Part shown: positions 17,975 to 26,890 of the stretch, one piece after another
How the letters are laid out: the number at the start of each line of letters is the position of its first letter
Numbering within the stretch: position 1 is the first letter of the stretch
Origin: an uncultured Tropicimonas sp.
Lineage (GTDB): Bacteria; Pseudomonadota; Alphaproteobacteria; Rhodobacterales; Rhodobacteraceae
Assembly (NCBI GenBank): GCA_947495685.1
Contig: CANLZY010000005.1
Location: 62,001 to 126,000 of the forward strand
Direction: 5' to 3'
DNA length: 64,000 nt
The notes under the pieces: model-generated
Told to the model about the DNA's origin: nothing
Database searches by the model: none
The model's input: only the letters and a program-made list of their open reading frames with translations
Translations under genes and position numbers: made by a program

Positions 17975-18733
17975 TCAGAGCGAGGCGGTAATGCCGCCAT
18001 CGACATACAGGATGTGCCCGTTCACGAAACTGGATGCCGGCGAGGCGAGGAACAGGCAGGCCCCCACCAACTCCTCGACCTTGCCCCAGCGACCCGCGGG
18101 GGTGCGCTTTTCCAGCCATGCGCTGAAGTCCGCGTCGGCGACAAGCGCGGCGTTCAGCGGCGTGTCGAAATACCCCGGTGCTATGGCGTTGCATTGCAGC
18201 CCGTATTTGGCCCAGTCGGTCGCCATACCCTTGGTCAGGTTGCCGACGGCCCCCTTGGTCGCGGTATAGGGCGCGATTCCGGGCCGGGCCAGCGCAGTCT
18301 GGACCGATGCGATGTTGATGATCTTGCCGGCTCCGCGCGCGATCATGTGGCGCGCTGCGGCCTGTCCGACATGAAAGACCGAGGCGATGTTGGTCTGGAG
18401 CAAGCGTTCGAACGCATCTGCCGGAAAGTCCTGCAACTCGGTCCGGAACTGCATCCCGGCGTTGTTCACCAGGATGTCGATCTGGCCGACCGTTTCTTCG
18501 AAACCGTCGATGGCCGTGCGCGCGGCATCATGGTCGGTGACATCGAAGGGCAGCAGGTGCACCGGCGACGTGAAGCTCCTGGCGGCTGTGGCGAGCTTCT
18601 CGGCGTCACGACCGTTCAGAACGATCTCGGCGCCCGCCGCTGCGAGCCCCCGGGCCAAGGCCAGGCCGATCCCCTGGCTGGAGCCTGTGATCAAGGCACG
18701 TTTGCCGCTCAGGTCGAACATCTGGATGCTCAA
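17975..18733 (-). CDS. Short-chain dehydrogenase, gluconate 5-dehydrogenase-like
   Basis: A 252-residue classical SDR: the TGSSQGIGLALARG cofactor site, the NNAG motif (ILVNNAGMQFR), catalytic Ser in IINIASVQTALARPG and Tyr/Lys in APYTATKGAVGNL, ending VDGGITASL. The family resemblance is to gluconate 5-dehydrogenases (interconversion of gluconate and 5-ketogluconate), but many polyol dehydrogenases look alike. It is the first gene of the minus-strand block, 149 bases upstream of the GarR-like gene. Confidence 0.8.
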   Translation of the reverse strand: MSIQMFDLSGKRALITGSSQGIGLALARGLAAAGAEIVLNGRDAEKLATAARSFTSPVHLLPFDVTDHDAARTAIDGFEETVGQIDILVNNAGMQFRTELQDFPADAFERLLQTNIASVFHVGQAAARHMIARGAGKIINIASVQTALARPGIAPYTATKGAVGNLTKGMATDWAKYGLQCNAIAPGYFDTPLNAALVADADFSAWLEKRTPAGRWGKVEELVGACLFLASPASSFVNGHILYVDGGITASL

Positions 18734-18976
18734 GGCATTCTCCTCCGGTGTCTGGTGGTCGTTTATCGCGTCATCTTGCCGGTCTGTATAGACGTATCCA
18801 GACCCGCTGCATCGGGGCTCGTGTCTTGCCGTCTGTCCGGCGTCGTTCCGACGGGCATTCGCCGTGGCAGGGGCGGTCGATGTGGACCTGCCACCGGGCC
18901 ACCATGATCGTGTCCCGTGATCGCTTCTCCGAGGTTTGCCCTTGCCGGATCTGTCCGGGCGGCAGTCGCGGGGTGG

Positions 18977-19471
18977 TCAGCGCACGATGGTCTCCAGGGC
19001 ATCATAGGCAAACCCGTCGCCCCAGGCCGTCCGTGCGAGCGCCCCGGGCTTGACCCGCAGGGCCTCGATCTCGCTCTGGCTGACCCAGCGGCGGCGGCTG
19101 ACCACGCCTTCGGGATCCTGCCACGATTCCGTCAGCGTTCCATCGGTCACACGGCAGCGAAAGAACACCTCGACCTGATGGAACCCGCTCGACGGATCGT
19201 GGAACTCGTTCACCAGGCAAGGGTCTCCGACGGCAATGGTCAGCCCTGTTTCCTCGTGCACCTCGCGCGCCAGATTGTCAGGCAGTGACTGGCCCGGCTG
19301 CACACCGCCGCCGGGCGCGCACCAAAGGTCACTTTGCACACCCGGCCAGGCATTGACCAACAGCAGCCTGTCGTCGTGCAACAGGATCGCCCGGACCGCC
19401 AACCGTGGTGTCGGCTGTGCAAGCGTGGACAAGCTGCTCGGCTCCGGAGCGGGTTTATCGGTGGATGGCAC
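18977..19471 (-). CDS. Nudix hydrolase
   Basis: A 164-residue protein starting with the GTG at 19471, which lies 4 bases after the stop of the small upstream gene. The Nudix box is readable as GGVQPGQSLPDNLAREVHEETG: the REVHEE metal-binding core is intact, but the Glu expected seven residues before it is Gln. The fold around it (RAILLHDDRLLLVNAW, WCAPGGG) is normal. Nudix enzymes cleave nucleoside diphosphate derivatives; the substrate here is unknown. The last residues give no second domain. An ATG far upstream in this frame would overlap the small gene and is rejected. Confidence 0.8.
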   Translation of the reverse strand: MPSTDKPAPEPSSLSTLAQPTPRLAVRAILLHDDRLLLVNAWPGVQSDLWCAPGGGVQPGQSLPDNLAREVHEETGLTIAVGDPCLVNEFHDPSSGFHQVEVFFRCRVTDGTLTESWQDPEGVVSRRRWVSQSEIEALRVKPGALARTAWGDGFAYDALETIVR

Positions 19472-19475
19472 CAGA

Positions 19476-19715
19476 TTACCTAGGCGCGTTGCGCAATCGG
19501 TAGATCCCTTCGGGCAGGTCCAGAGCGGCGGACAGATCCGCCAGTTGGACCATCGACAGCGTGACCGTCTGAACGGTCTCGGTGCGAGGGTCCAGTTGCT
19601 CGATCGTGACGCAATCCTCGAAGGCGTTGATGGTGATATCTTCCGCCGTGGGGGCCGGACCCTCGTCCACGAGGGTGATGACTGTGCAGTCGAATTCGTG
19701 CTCGATGGTAAACAT
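19476..19715 (-). CDS. Small conserved-looking acidic protein upstream of the Nudix gene
   Basis: A 79-residue protein (MFTIEHEFDCTVITLVDEG...) rich in Asp, Glu and Thr, without signal peptide or membrane segment. The pattern of alternating hydrophobic residues (TVITLVDE, VTIEQLDP, VQTVTLSMVQL) suggests a small beta fold. It sits directly before the Nudix gene and is surely co-transcribed with it. I do not recognise a characterised family. Confidence 0.65.
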   Translation of the reverse strand: MFTIEHEFDCTVITLVDEGPAPTAEDITINAFEDCVTIEQLDPRTETVQTVTLSMVQLADLSAALDLPEGIYRLRNAPR

Positions 19716-19831
19716 GGGGCCACACTAGCTGTTGCTGCGGCGCCTGTCAGCCATATCCGACGCCCCTGTCAAAAAGCTGGCGCCAGTCTGCGGCGCTGAT
19801 AGGTTGCAGTGAAAAACGATCGGAGGCCACA

Positions 19832-20533
19832 ATGCTACGCTTCGCCGGGCTGTGCCTGTTGCTTGGGCTTGCGGCGTGTTCGACCGCCACTTCGCCAGTG
19901 GTGCAATCCCCCCGCCAGGGAACCGTTCAGGCGGCGGCCGACCGCGCGGCCCGCAACTTCGTGACCGTGGTCGAGCGAGTCGCTCCGGTGGCGGAGCAGG
20001 AGTGCCGTCGGCGCGCGCCGACCACAAACTGCAATTACATGATCCTGATCGATGATCGGCTGGATGAACCCTCGAATGCCTTTCAGACCGTCGATCAGAC
20101 CGGGCGACCGATGATCATCTTCACGCTGGCGTTGATTGCCGAAGTTCGGAATCAGGACGAACTGGCCTTCGTACTGGGGCACGAGGCCGCTCATCACATC
20201 CTGGGGCACCTGACACAGACCGCCCAGAACGCCCAGCTTGGGGCGCTGGTGCTTGGCAACCTTGCGGCGGCCTCGGGGTATTCGGGGGCGGTGGTCGAAT
20301 CGGCGGCGGCGCTTGGCGCCGAGGTGGGCGCGCGGCAGTTCTCGAAGGCGTTCGAACTGGAGGCCGACGCGCTCGGGGCGGTGATCACGCGGCGGGCCGG
20401 GTATGATCCGGTTGTCGGGGCTGCCTTTTTCGCCCGGATTCCGGACCCGGGTGATGAGTTTTTGGGCACTCACCCGCCCAACGCCGAACGACAGGCCACC
20501 GTGCAGCGTGTCGTGGCCGGGCAAATCCCGTAG
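19832..20533 (+). CDS. M48 family metalloprotease lipoprotein
   Basis: A 233-residue protein with a lipoprotein signal (lipobox LAAC, acylated Cys16). The zinc site is HEAAHH (His117, Glu118, His121), with a downstream Glu in the FELEADALGAVI box as the third ligand, as in the M48 family (BepA/LoiP-like). It ends with the usual THPPNAERQA segment. Expected role: periplasmic, outer-membrane-anchored quality-control peptidase. An FNR-type palindrome begins right after its stop and belongs to the next gene. Confidence 0.9.
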   Translation: MLRFAGLCLLLGLAACSTATSPVVQSPRQGTVQAAADRAARNFVTVVERVAPVAEQECRRRAPTTNCNYMILIDDRLDEPSNAFQTVDQTGRPMIIFTLALIAEVRNQDELAFVLGHEAAHHILGHLTQTAQNAQLGALVLGNLAAASGYSGAVVESAAALGAEVGARQFSKAFELEADALGAVITRRAGYDPVVGAAFFARIPDPGDEFLGTHPPNAERQATVQRVVAGQIP

Positions 20534-20534
20534 A

Positions 20535-20548
20535 TTGACCTGCATCAA
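20535..20548. promoter_or_regulatory. Candidate FNR/Crp-family binding site (FnrL type)
   Basis: TTGACCTGCATCAA fits the FNR-type pattern TTGAY-N4-RTCAA. Its centre is 65 bases upstream of the first DUF6455 start, so a class II activation position is possible if transcription starts near 20583. The -10 region there is not convincing. Regulation by oxygen through an FnrL-like protein is inferred. Confidence 0.5.
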
Positions 20549-20606
20549 GGCGCTTTGGGCGACTGCATGCGACCAGTGCGCCGAGAAAAAGCGACGGGAT
20601 ACAAAG

Positions 20607-20897
20607 ATGAAACCATTGGGTCCGACACAGGATCATTACTGGTTGGCGCTGAGCATGGCCAAAGCCATGAGCGTCGATCTGCAAGCGGCAATCGACGAGG
20701 GTCGCTTCAGCCAGGACAAGTGGGCAAAGACCGTCGAGAAGTGTCGGGGCTGCGAGTGGGGAGGCGATTGCCCACACTGGTTGCACGAACACCCCGAGAT
20801 AGAGAAGGCACCAGACGCCTGCGTGAACGCCAAGCTGTTTGCCGCGCTCAAGGCGGGCCAGAAGACACCCGCGTCCGGCGCACCGGGAGACATCTGA
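20607..20897 (+). CDS. DUF6455 family Cys-rich small protein
   Basis: A 96-residue cytoplasmic protein starting at the ATG at 20607. Cys46, Cys49, Cys55 and Cys72 make a C-x2-C-x5-C...C set that could hold a metal ion or an iron-sulfur cluster. The motif CRGCEWGGDCPHWL is typical of DUF6455, small proteins seen in Rhodobacterales with no known role. The next gene is a paralogue 15 bases downstream, with the same spacing of the first three Cys. An FNR-type palindrome lies upstream. Confidence 0.75.
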   Translation: MKPLGPTQDHYWLALSMAKAMSVDLQAAIDEGRFSQDKWAKTVEKCRGCEWGGDCPHWLHEHPEIEKAPDACVNAKLFAALKAGQKTPASGAPGDI

Positions 20898-20912
20898 GGC
20901 ATGGAGAGCCCA

Positions 20913-21176
20913 ATGACCGAACCGGGCGACACTGACTTGCATTTCTGGCTGACCCGCAGCGTTGGCCGCTGCATCGGACTGAATTTCCGAATGGCGATGG
21001 ACGAAGGGCGCCTCAGCCCCGAAGACTACCGAAACCTTGTCCACGCCTGTCAGGGCTGCGGCAAGGTGACGTCGTGCCAGCATTGGCTCAGTGGTCAGCA
21101 GGGGCGCGTGGCAAGCACCCGGGCACCAGAGTTCTGCCCCAACGCCGAAGCGCTCGATTCCCTCAAACCGCACTGA
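20913..21176 (+). CDS. DUF6455 family Cys-rich small protein (paralogue)
   Basis: An 87-residue relative of the previous gene. The start at 20913 has GGAGAG at a good distance, better than the alternative ATG at 20901 that has none. Cys46, Cys49 and Cys55 repeat the upstream spacing (ACQGCGKVTSCQHWL), and the fourth Cys is Cys75. An additional Cys (about residue 20) is not shared. Tandem copies suggest a duplicated or hetero-oligomeric metal-binding protein. Function unknown. Confidence 0.72.
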   Translation: MTEPGDTDLHFWLTRSVGRCIGLNFRMAMDEGRLSPEDYRNLVHACQGCGKVTSCQHWLSGQQGRVASTRAPEFCPNAEALDSLKPH

Positions 21177-21251
21177 CACCGTTCAGTTGCGCTGGCGTCG
21201 TCGCCGGGTCTGTGATTCCCTGCGCAGTGTGATACGCAACAGGGGAGCGGC

Positions 21252-21602
21252 GTGGAGGTTTTTGACGGAATTCTGACCGATCGCGGATCGAAATACGCGG
21301 TTTCGGGTGGTCCGGCTGGCAGTCGCGATGCCGCGCTGGCGTTTCTGAAGACCCTGCGCAAGCGCAAGAAATTCGCCAAGGCCACGCACAACACCTGGGC
21401 GGTGCTGCTGCCGGACGGACCGTTGAAGAACGACGATGGTGAATCCGGGGCCGGAATGGTCATCCTGCGGATGCTGGAGCGCGAGGGGCTGGAAGGCCAT
21501 ATCGTCGTGGTGACACGCTGGTATGGCGGGGTGAAGCTGGGCGGAGACCGGTTCCGGCGGGTGCAGGATTCCGTACGCTACTATCTGGATCATCGCAGCT
21601 GA
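21252..21602 (+). CDS. IMPACT/YigZ-family protein, N-terminal domain only
   Basis: From the GTG at 21252 (preceded by AGGGGAG) the protein has 116 residues. It carries the YigZ/IMPACT core: ATHNTWAVLLPDG, NDDGESGAGMVIL and HIVVVTRWYGGVKLGG. Full-length YigZ is about 200 residues with a second, EF-G-like domain. Here the chain stops after the first domain, and no second half is visible in any frame downstream. Short IMPACT proteins are known in Rhodobacterales. The eukaryotic relative regulates GCN2; the bacterial role is unclear. Confidence 0.75.
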   Translation: MEVFDGILTDRGSKYAVSGGPAGSRDAALAFLKTLRKRKKFAKATHNTWAVLLPDGPLKNDDGESGAGMVILRMLEREGLEGHIVVVTRWYGGVKLGGDRFRRVQDSVRYYLDHRS

Positions 21603-21657
21603 GGGCACTGAGGCCCGGTTTCGTGCTAGGGTGGGGCATTCGAGAGGAGATATTCCC

Positions 21658-21945
21658 ATGCGACATCCCGTTCTGCTTGCCCTGCCGGTCCTTCTGATGG
21701 CCTGCGATACGCCCCCGCCCGCATCTGGCGATCTGCCATTGTTCGGCAACGGATACCGCGCTGATGGCGACCAATGTCGCCGGGTGGGCGAAAGCGCCTA
21801 CACGAACCAGTTCCTCGATGATGCCGCCGATCTGGTCGCCTGTCCGGAAGACTACGAAGGCGTCGGCGTGTTCGAGACCGAGACCGGCGCGGTGCAGGTG
21901 GCCTTTTATCAAGGGTATTTCCTGTATTCGGTGCCCCGGTACTGA
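21658..21945 (+). CDS. Small lipoprotein of unknown function
   Basis: A 95-residue lipoprotein with GAGAGGAGAT before its ATG and lipobox LLMAC (acylated Cys16). The mature part has two further Cys (DQCRRVGES, LVACPEDYEG) that could form a disulfide and ends with Tyr/Phe-rich VAFYQGYFLYSVPRY. I do not recognise the family. It ends convergently 21 bases before the RimO gene. Confidence 0.7.
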   Translation: MRHPVLLALPVLLMACDTPPPASGDLPLFGNGYRADGDQCRRVGESAYTNQFLDDAADLVACPEDYEGVGVFETETGAVQVAFYQGYFLYSVPRY

Positions 21946-21966
21946 GCGCCCCGAGGGGTGGCGGGC

Positions 21967-23346
21967 CTAGACCAGCCGCCCCCACAGGTCGTATTCGCCG
22001 GCCTCGTCGACCTCGACGGTGACGATCTGGCCGGGCTGCAGCCCGGTGTGCCCCTCGTCGATGAACAGGTTGCCATCGATTTCTGGGGCATCCGCCTTGG
22101 TGCGGCAGGTGGCGGCGTCGTCCTCGACCAGATCGACAATAACCTCAATCCGTTTGCCGACCTTCGCGTCCAGCTTGGCTTCGGAGATTGCCTGGGCCTT
22201 TTCCATGAAACGCTCCCAGCGGTCTTGCTTCACCTCCGCCGGCACATGGTCGGGCAGGTCGTTGGAGCGGGCACCGTCGACGTTCTCGTATTGGAAACAC
22301 CCGACGCGATCGAGCTGTGCTTCGTCCATCCAGTCCAGCAGGGTCTGGAATTCCGCTTCCGTCTCGCCGGGGTACCCGACGATGAAGGTGGAGCGCAGGG
22401 TGAGGTCCGGGCAGATCGCGCGCCAGGCAGCGATCTCGTCGAGCGTCTTTGCGGCGGCGGCAGGCCGGGCCATGCGCTTGAGCGTCTCGGGATGGGCGTG
22501 CTGGAACGGGATGTCGAGATAGGGCAGCACCAGCTTCTCGGCCATCAACGGGATCAGGTCGCGCACATGGGGGTAGGGATAGACATAGTGCAGCCGAACC
22601 CAGGCACCCAGTTTGCCCAGTTCGCGCGCCAGATCGGTGATATGGCTGCGCACCTCGCGCCCTCTCCAGGGGTGCAGGTCGTGCTTTCGGTCGACGCCAT
22701 AGGCCGAGGTATCCTGGCTGATGACGAGCAGTTCCTTGACGCCGTTGTCCACCAGCCTTTCGGCCTCGCGCAGCACCGCGTTCACCGGGCGGCTGGCAAG
22801 GCGGCCCCGCATGTCCGGGATGATGCAGAACTTGCAGCGATGATTGCAGCCCTCGGAGATTTTCAGATAGCTGTAGTGGCGGGGCGTCAGTGTGACCCCG
22901 CTGGCCGGCATGAGATCGACGAACGGGTTCGGATCAGGCGGCACGGCCTTGTGCACGGCGTCCAGCACCTGTTCGTATTGATGCGGCCCGGTAACGGCCA
23001 GAACCTTTGGATGAACGCCGGTGATGTATTCCGGGTCGGCGCCCAGGCATCCGGTCACCAGGACCTTGCCATTTTCGGCCAGTGCCTCGCCGATGGCCTC
23101 CAGGCTTTCGGCCTTGGCGCTGTCCAGGAAACCGCAGGTGTTGACGATCACGGCATCCGCGCCGGCATAGTCCGACGAGATCCCGTAACCCTCGGCCCGC
23201 AGACGCGTCAGGATGCGCTCACTGTCCACCAGCGCCTTGGGGCAGCCAAGCGAGACCATGCCGATGGTCGGTTGGCCCGGACGGGCGGTTTCGGTCACCT
23301 GCGCGCGGGCAAGGTCGGGGCGGAGGTTGGGCGGATTGTTGGACAT
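21967..23346 (-). CDS. rimO: Ribosomal protein S12 methylthiotransferase RimO
   Basis: A 459-residue radical SAM enzyme. The N-terminal methylthiotransferase domain carries the auxiliary-cluster Cys ([32 protein letters not shown]). The radical SAM motif is [17 protein letters not shown] domain ends the protein (about residues 395-459). It adds a methylthio group to the conserved Asp of ribosomal protein S12. I start at MSNNPPNL; an ATG three codons earlier is possible. The length is normal for RimO, so the long upstream open frame is rejected. Confidence 0.95.
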   Translation of the reverse strand: MSNNPPNLRPDLARAQVTETARPGQPTIGMVSLGCPKALVDSERILTRLRAEGYGISSDYAGADAVIVNTCGFLDSAKAESLEAIGEALAENGKVLVTGCLGADPEYITGVHPKVLAVTGPHQYEQVLDAVHKAVPPDPNPFVDLMPASGVTLTPRHYSYLKISEGCNHRCKFCIIPDMRGRLASRPVNAVLREAERLVDNGVKELLVISQDTSAYGVDRKHDLHPWRGREVRSHITDLARELGKLGAWVRLHYVYPYPHVRDLIPLMAEKLVLPYLDIPFQHAHPETLKRMARPAAAAKTLDEIAAWRAICPDLTLRSTFIVGYPGETEAEFQTLLDWMDEAQLDRVGCFQYENVDGARSNDLPDHVPAEVKQDRWERFMEKAQAISEAKLDAKVGKRIEVIVDLVEDDAATCRTKADAPEIDGNLFIDEGHTGLQPGQIVTVEVDEAGEYDLWGRLV

Positions 23347-23480
23347 GGCCGCCATATAGCGGGCCAATGGCCCGGTCGGAAGCGGAGATTGGGATCTCGT
23401 GCGGGAACCATTGGGCCGAATTCCGCCGTTTCTTGGGATGGCGACCCCGGCAGGGGCATTTTCGCCGGGAGGAATCCGGG

Positions 23481-24242
23481 TCAGGCCTTGATTCGCCACC
23501 CGGTCCGGAAAATCACCCAGATCACCGCCAGCCCGGCGGCCAGAAACACGCTGATCGCAAGCAGCGAGATGACGACCGGAACATCCGAGACCCCGAAGAA
23601 GGACCAGCGGAAGCCCGAGATCAGATACACCACCGGATTGAAGAAACTGACCGTCTGCCATGCCGGCGGCAGCATCGACACCGAGTAGAAGGCACCCCCC
23701 AGAAACACCAGCGGGGTGATGACCAGCAGCGGAATCAACTGCAACTGTTCGAAGTTCTTTGCCCAGATGCCGATGATGAACCCCAGCAGGGAAAAGCTGA
23801 TGGCGGTCAACAGCAGGAACGTGACCATCCAGACCGGATGCGCGATGGTCAGATCGACGAAGAAGGCCGAGGTGATCAGAATGATCACGGCGATCATCAG
23901 CGCCTTGGTGGCCGCCGCCCCGACATAGCCGATGACGATCTCGATGAAGGACAGAGGCGCCGACAGGAGTTCGTAGATCGTTCCGATGAACTTGGGAAAG
24001 TAGATCCCGAAGGAGGCATTGGTGACCGACTGCTGCAACACCGTCAGCATGATCAGACCGGGCACGATGAAGGCGCCGTAGGGGATGCCGTCCACGGTGT
24101 CGATCCGCGAGCCGATGGCCGAGCCGAAGACGACGAAATACAACACGGTCGACAGCACGGGGGAGACGATGGATTGCGCCAGCGTCCGGAAGGTGCGGTT
24201 CATCTCGTAGCGATAGATCGACAGGATCCCTTGCCAGTTCAT
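23481..24242 (-). CDS. ABC-2 type transporter permease
   Basis: A 253-residue inner-membrane protein with six hydrophobic segments. The ABC-2 signature is the late [19 protein letters not shown] preceded by [14 protein letters not shown]. Its start overlaps the ATPase gene stop by 4 bases, so the two form one exporter. Substrates of this NodJ-like group include polysaccharides, lipids and drugs; none can be assigned. A similar permease lies at 26084-26887 on the other strand. Confidence 0.88.
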   Translation of the reverse strand: MNWQGILSIYRYEMNRTFRTLAQSIVSPVLSTVLYFVVFGSAIGSRIDTVDGIPYGAFIVPGLIMLTVLQQSVTNASFGIYFPKFIGTIYELLSAPLSFIEIVIGYVGAAATKALMIAVIILITSAFFVDLTIAHPVWMVTFLLLTAISFSLLGFIIGIWAKNFEQLQLIPLLVITPLVFLGGAFYSVSMLPPAWQTVSFFNPVVYLISGFRWSFFGVSDVPVVISLLAISVFLAAGLAVIWVIFRTGWRIKA

Positions 24243-25186
24243 TCCCCTGCCTCCTCGTTTGAATGTCCGTCCTGGACCAGTTTCAGGAACACATCCTCCA
24301 GCGAGCTTTGCCGGGTCGACAGGTCCTTGAGGCTCAGGCCGGTTTCGGCGATGGCGCCAAGAAGGCGGGTCATGCCGGTGCGTTCGGCATGGGCATCGAA
24401 TTCATAGGTCAGGTGCTGGCGATCCTCGGACAGGCTGAGGTTGAACCCGGCAAGGCTCGCGGGCAGCTCGTTCAGGGGGGCGCCCAGTTCGAGGACAAGT
24501 TCCTTGCGCCCGAGGTCATGCAGCAGCCGGGCCTTTTCCTCGACCAGCAGCAGCCGCCCCTTGTCGATGATCCCGATCCGGTCAGCCATTTCCTCGGCTT
24601 CCTCGATGTAATGCGTGGTCAGGATGATCGTCACGCCATCATCGCGCAGGCGGCGGACAAGCTCCCACATCTCCTTGCGCAGGGTCACATCAACCCCGGC
24701 CGTCGGCTCGTCCAGGAACAGTACCCGTGGCTCGTGGCTCAGCGCCTTGGCGATCAGAACCCGGCGCTTCATCCCGCCCGACAGGGTCTGATTGCGGGCA
24801 TTCCGCTTGTCCCACAGCGACAGCGATTTCAGCACGGATTCGATATGGGCGTCGTTGCGCGGCTTCCCGAACAACCCGCGCGAGAACTGCACGGTGTCGA
24901 TCACCTTGGCGAAGGGTTCGATCGTGATTTCCTGGGGCACCAACCCGATCAACGAGCGGGCGGCCCGAAACGCGTGGATGATGTCGTGCCCGCCAACGGT
25001 CACCTGCCCGGACGTGGGCGTGACCAGGCCGCAGATCGTCGAGATCAACGTCGTCTTGCCCGCGCCGTTGGGGCCCAGCAGGGCGAGGATCTCGCCCTCG
25101 GCAATGTCGAGATTGATGTCCTTGAGGGCTTCGAACCCGCCATCATAGGTCTTGGCAAGGTTCTGGATCGAAATGATGGCGTCCAC
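24239..25186 (-). CDS. ABC transporter ATP-binding protein
   Basis: A 315-residue ATPase: Walker [13 protein letters not shown]-loop VPQEI, signature LSGGMKRR, Walker B VLFLDEP and switch His in TTHYIEE. A C-terminal extension of about 85 residues follows, ending with an [10 protein letters not shown] box as is usual in NodI/CcmA-like exporters. It powers the permease encoded 4 bases into its 3' end. Cytoplasmic, membrane-associated. Confidence 0.9.
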   Translation of the reverse strand: MDAIISIQNLAKTYDGGFEALKDINLDIAEGEILALLGPNGAGKTTLISTICGLVTPTSGQVTVGGHDIIHAFRAARSLIGLVPQEITIEPFAKVIDTVQFSRGLFGKPRNDAHIESVLKSLSLWDKRNARNQTLSGGMKRRVLIAKALSHEPRVLFLDEPTAGVDVTLRKEMWELVRRLRDDGVTIILTTHYIEEAEEMADRIGIIDKGRLLLVEEKARLLHDLGRKELVLELGAPLNELPASLAGFNLSLSEDRQHLTYEFDAHAERTGMTRLLGAIAETGLSLKDLSTRQSSLEDVFLKLVQDGHSNEEAGE

Positions 25187-25334
25187 GGGTGGCCCTCCTG
25201 CCTGTCTGGTTGGTCCTACTCCAGTCGTGCCGGCAGGCCAACGCTCAGCCCTCTGCAGAACTGCACAGTCTTCTGTTCGGGGGAAATTCGCGGACAGTCA
25301 TGACGCGGCGGGGTGGGCCCCGCCGCGGGCAGGA

Positions 25335-25934
25335 TCAGCGGCGACGGTCGCGGCGCGAGGACATCGGCTGGAACGCCACCCCGACATGGGCCTCGCAATA
25401 GGGTTTTCCGGCCTGAACGGGCAGCCCGCAGAACCAGAAGTCTTCCTTGGCCGGATCGCCGATGGGCCATTTGCAGGTCCGCTCGGTCAGTTCCATCAAG
25501 CCCAGCTTCTTGGCCTTTTTCTCGACCTCGCGCACCGAAGCCAGGGCTTCGGGGCTGATCTCGTTGGCCGAGGGCTGCGGCGGCAATGGCTGGCCGGCCG
25601 GGATGATCTGCCGCCGGGCCGGAACAACGACGACCTCTTCGACCGGCTCCGGCTTGGGGGCGGCTTCGGCCTCGACCTTGGCCGGCTCCGGCTTGACCGT
25701 GGGCTTTGGCTTGACCGCCTCGACGGGCTTGGGTGCGACCTTCTCCGGTGCGGCCTCGGCCTTGGGTTTTTCGGTGCCGCCACCGCCGTTGCGATTCGAC
25801 AGTCCAAGGCGGTGGACCTTGCCGATCACGGCGTTGCGGGTCACGCCACCAAGCTCCTTGGCAATCTGGCTGGCGCTCTGGCCTTCGCCCCACATCTTCT
25901 TCAGGGTCTCGACGCGTTCTTCGGTCCAGGACAT
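25335..25934 (-). CDS. gcrA: Cell-cycle regulator GcrA
   Basis: A 199-residue protein starting at MSWTEERVETLKKMWGEGQ, the hallmark N-terminal helix-turn-helix of GcrA (residues 1-45, with TRNAVIGKVHRLGLSNR). A Pro/Lys/Glu/Ala-rich linker (about 55-115) leads to the C-terminal RNA-polymerase-binding domain with Cys/His pairs (RTCKWPIGDP, FWFCGLPVQAGKPYCEAHVG). GcrA acts with sigma-70 and CcrM methylation at GANTC sites to time cell-cycle promoters. An ATG five codons earlier is less likely. Confidence 0.95.
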   Translation of the reverse strand: MSWTEERVETLKKMWGEGQSASQIAKELGGVTRNAVIGKVHRLGLSNRNGGGGTEKPKAEAAPEKVAPKPVEAVKPKPTVKPEPAKVEAEAAPKPEPVEEVVVVPARRQIIPAGQPLPPQPSANEISPEALASVREVEKKAKKLGLMELTERTCKWPIGDPAKEDFWFCGLPVQAGKPYCEAHVGVAFQPMSSRRDRRR

Positions 25935-26083
25935 CAGCCACTTCTCCAATGCACAAAGGCGCCCCCGAGGTCCGTCCCCGGCGCCGCCTTCATTTTCAGG
26001 TTTCTTCTATTCTATGTCGCGGGCAGGGGGGTTACAAGCGGCCCCGAACGCGGCCCGCCAGGGTCCAGTTACAGGAGCGCAGC

Positions 26084-26887
26084 GTGACAGATTTCACCGA
26101 CATGGGCGAACGCCGCTTCGGGCGCGTCAACTGGCTGGGTCTCTATACCCTGACCCGCCGCGAGATGATGCGGTTCCTGAACATCTGGATGCAGACCATC
26201 ATGGCCCCCCTGGTCACCGCGGGCCTGTTCCTCGCCATCTTCTCGATCGCCATCGGTCCGGGACGGGGCGATGTCATGGGCTTTGCCTACCTGCATTTCA
26301 TCGCGCCGGGCATCCTGACCATGACCGTGGTCCAGAACGCCTTTGCCAATACGTCTTCCTCGATTCTGGTGTCCAAGGTTCAGGGCAACATCGTGGACAC
26401 GTTGATGCCGCCGTTGTCGGCGGGCGAACTCGTGGCCGGGTATGTCGCTGGCGGCATGGCGCGCGGGCTGTTCGTGGCGCTGCCGATCGGGTTGGTGATG
26501 ATGCCGGTGCTGGGGATCTCGATCCAGTCGCCTCTGATCGCACTGCTGTTCGTGGCACTCGGCGCGGCGATGATGGCGGCGCTTGGCATGGTTGCGGCGA
26601 TCTTTGCCAACAAGTTCGACCAGGTGGCGGCGATCGCCAACTTCATCGTGACGCCGCTGTCGTTCCTGTCGGGCACCTTTTACTCGGTCGAGGCCGTGCC
26701 CGCCACGATGCAATCGATGCTGCACTGGAACCCTATGTTCTACCTGATCGACGGCGTGAGGTTCGGCGTCCTGGGGATATCCGACAGTTCACCCTGGCTG
26801 GGGTTTGCCGTGCTGGTCGGAACGACCTCGGTCATCATGGCGCTGTGCTGGTACTGGATGCGCACCGGCTACCGGATGAAGCCCTGA
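26084..26887 (+). CDS. ABC-2 type transporter permease (second copy)
   Basis: Starts with GTG at 26084 behind a CAGGAG site; 267 residues with six membrane segments and the ABC-2 tail HWNPMFYLIDGVRFGVLG after FLSGTFYSVEAVP. It resembles the permease at 23481-24242 in length and motif order but has no ATPase of its own nearby. It may borrow the ATPase at 24239-25186, or pair with the first permease as a heterodimer. GcrA lies between, on the opposite strand. Confidence 0.85.
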   Translation: MTDFTDMGERRFGRVNWLGLYTLTRREMMRFLNIWMQTIMAPLVTAGLFLAIFSIAIGPGRGDVMGFAYLHFIAPGILTMTVVQNAFANTSSSILVSKVQGNIVDTLMPPLSAGELVAGYVAGGMARGLFVALPIGLVMMPVLGISIQSPLIALLFVALGAAMMAALGMVAAIFANKFDQVAAIANFIVTPLSFLSGTFYSVEAVPATMQSMLHWNPMFYLIDGVRFGVLGISDSSPWLGFAVLVGTTSVIMALCWYWMRTGYRMKP

Positions 26888-26890
26888 TCC

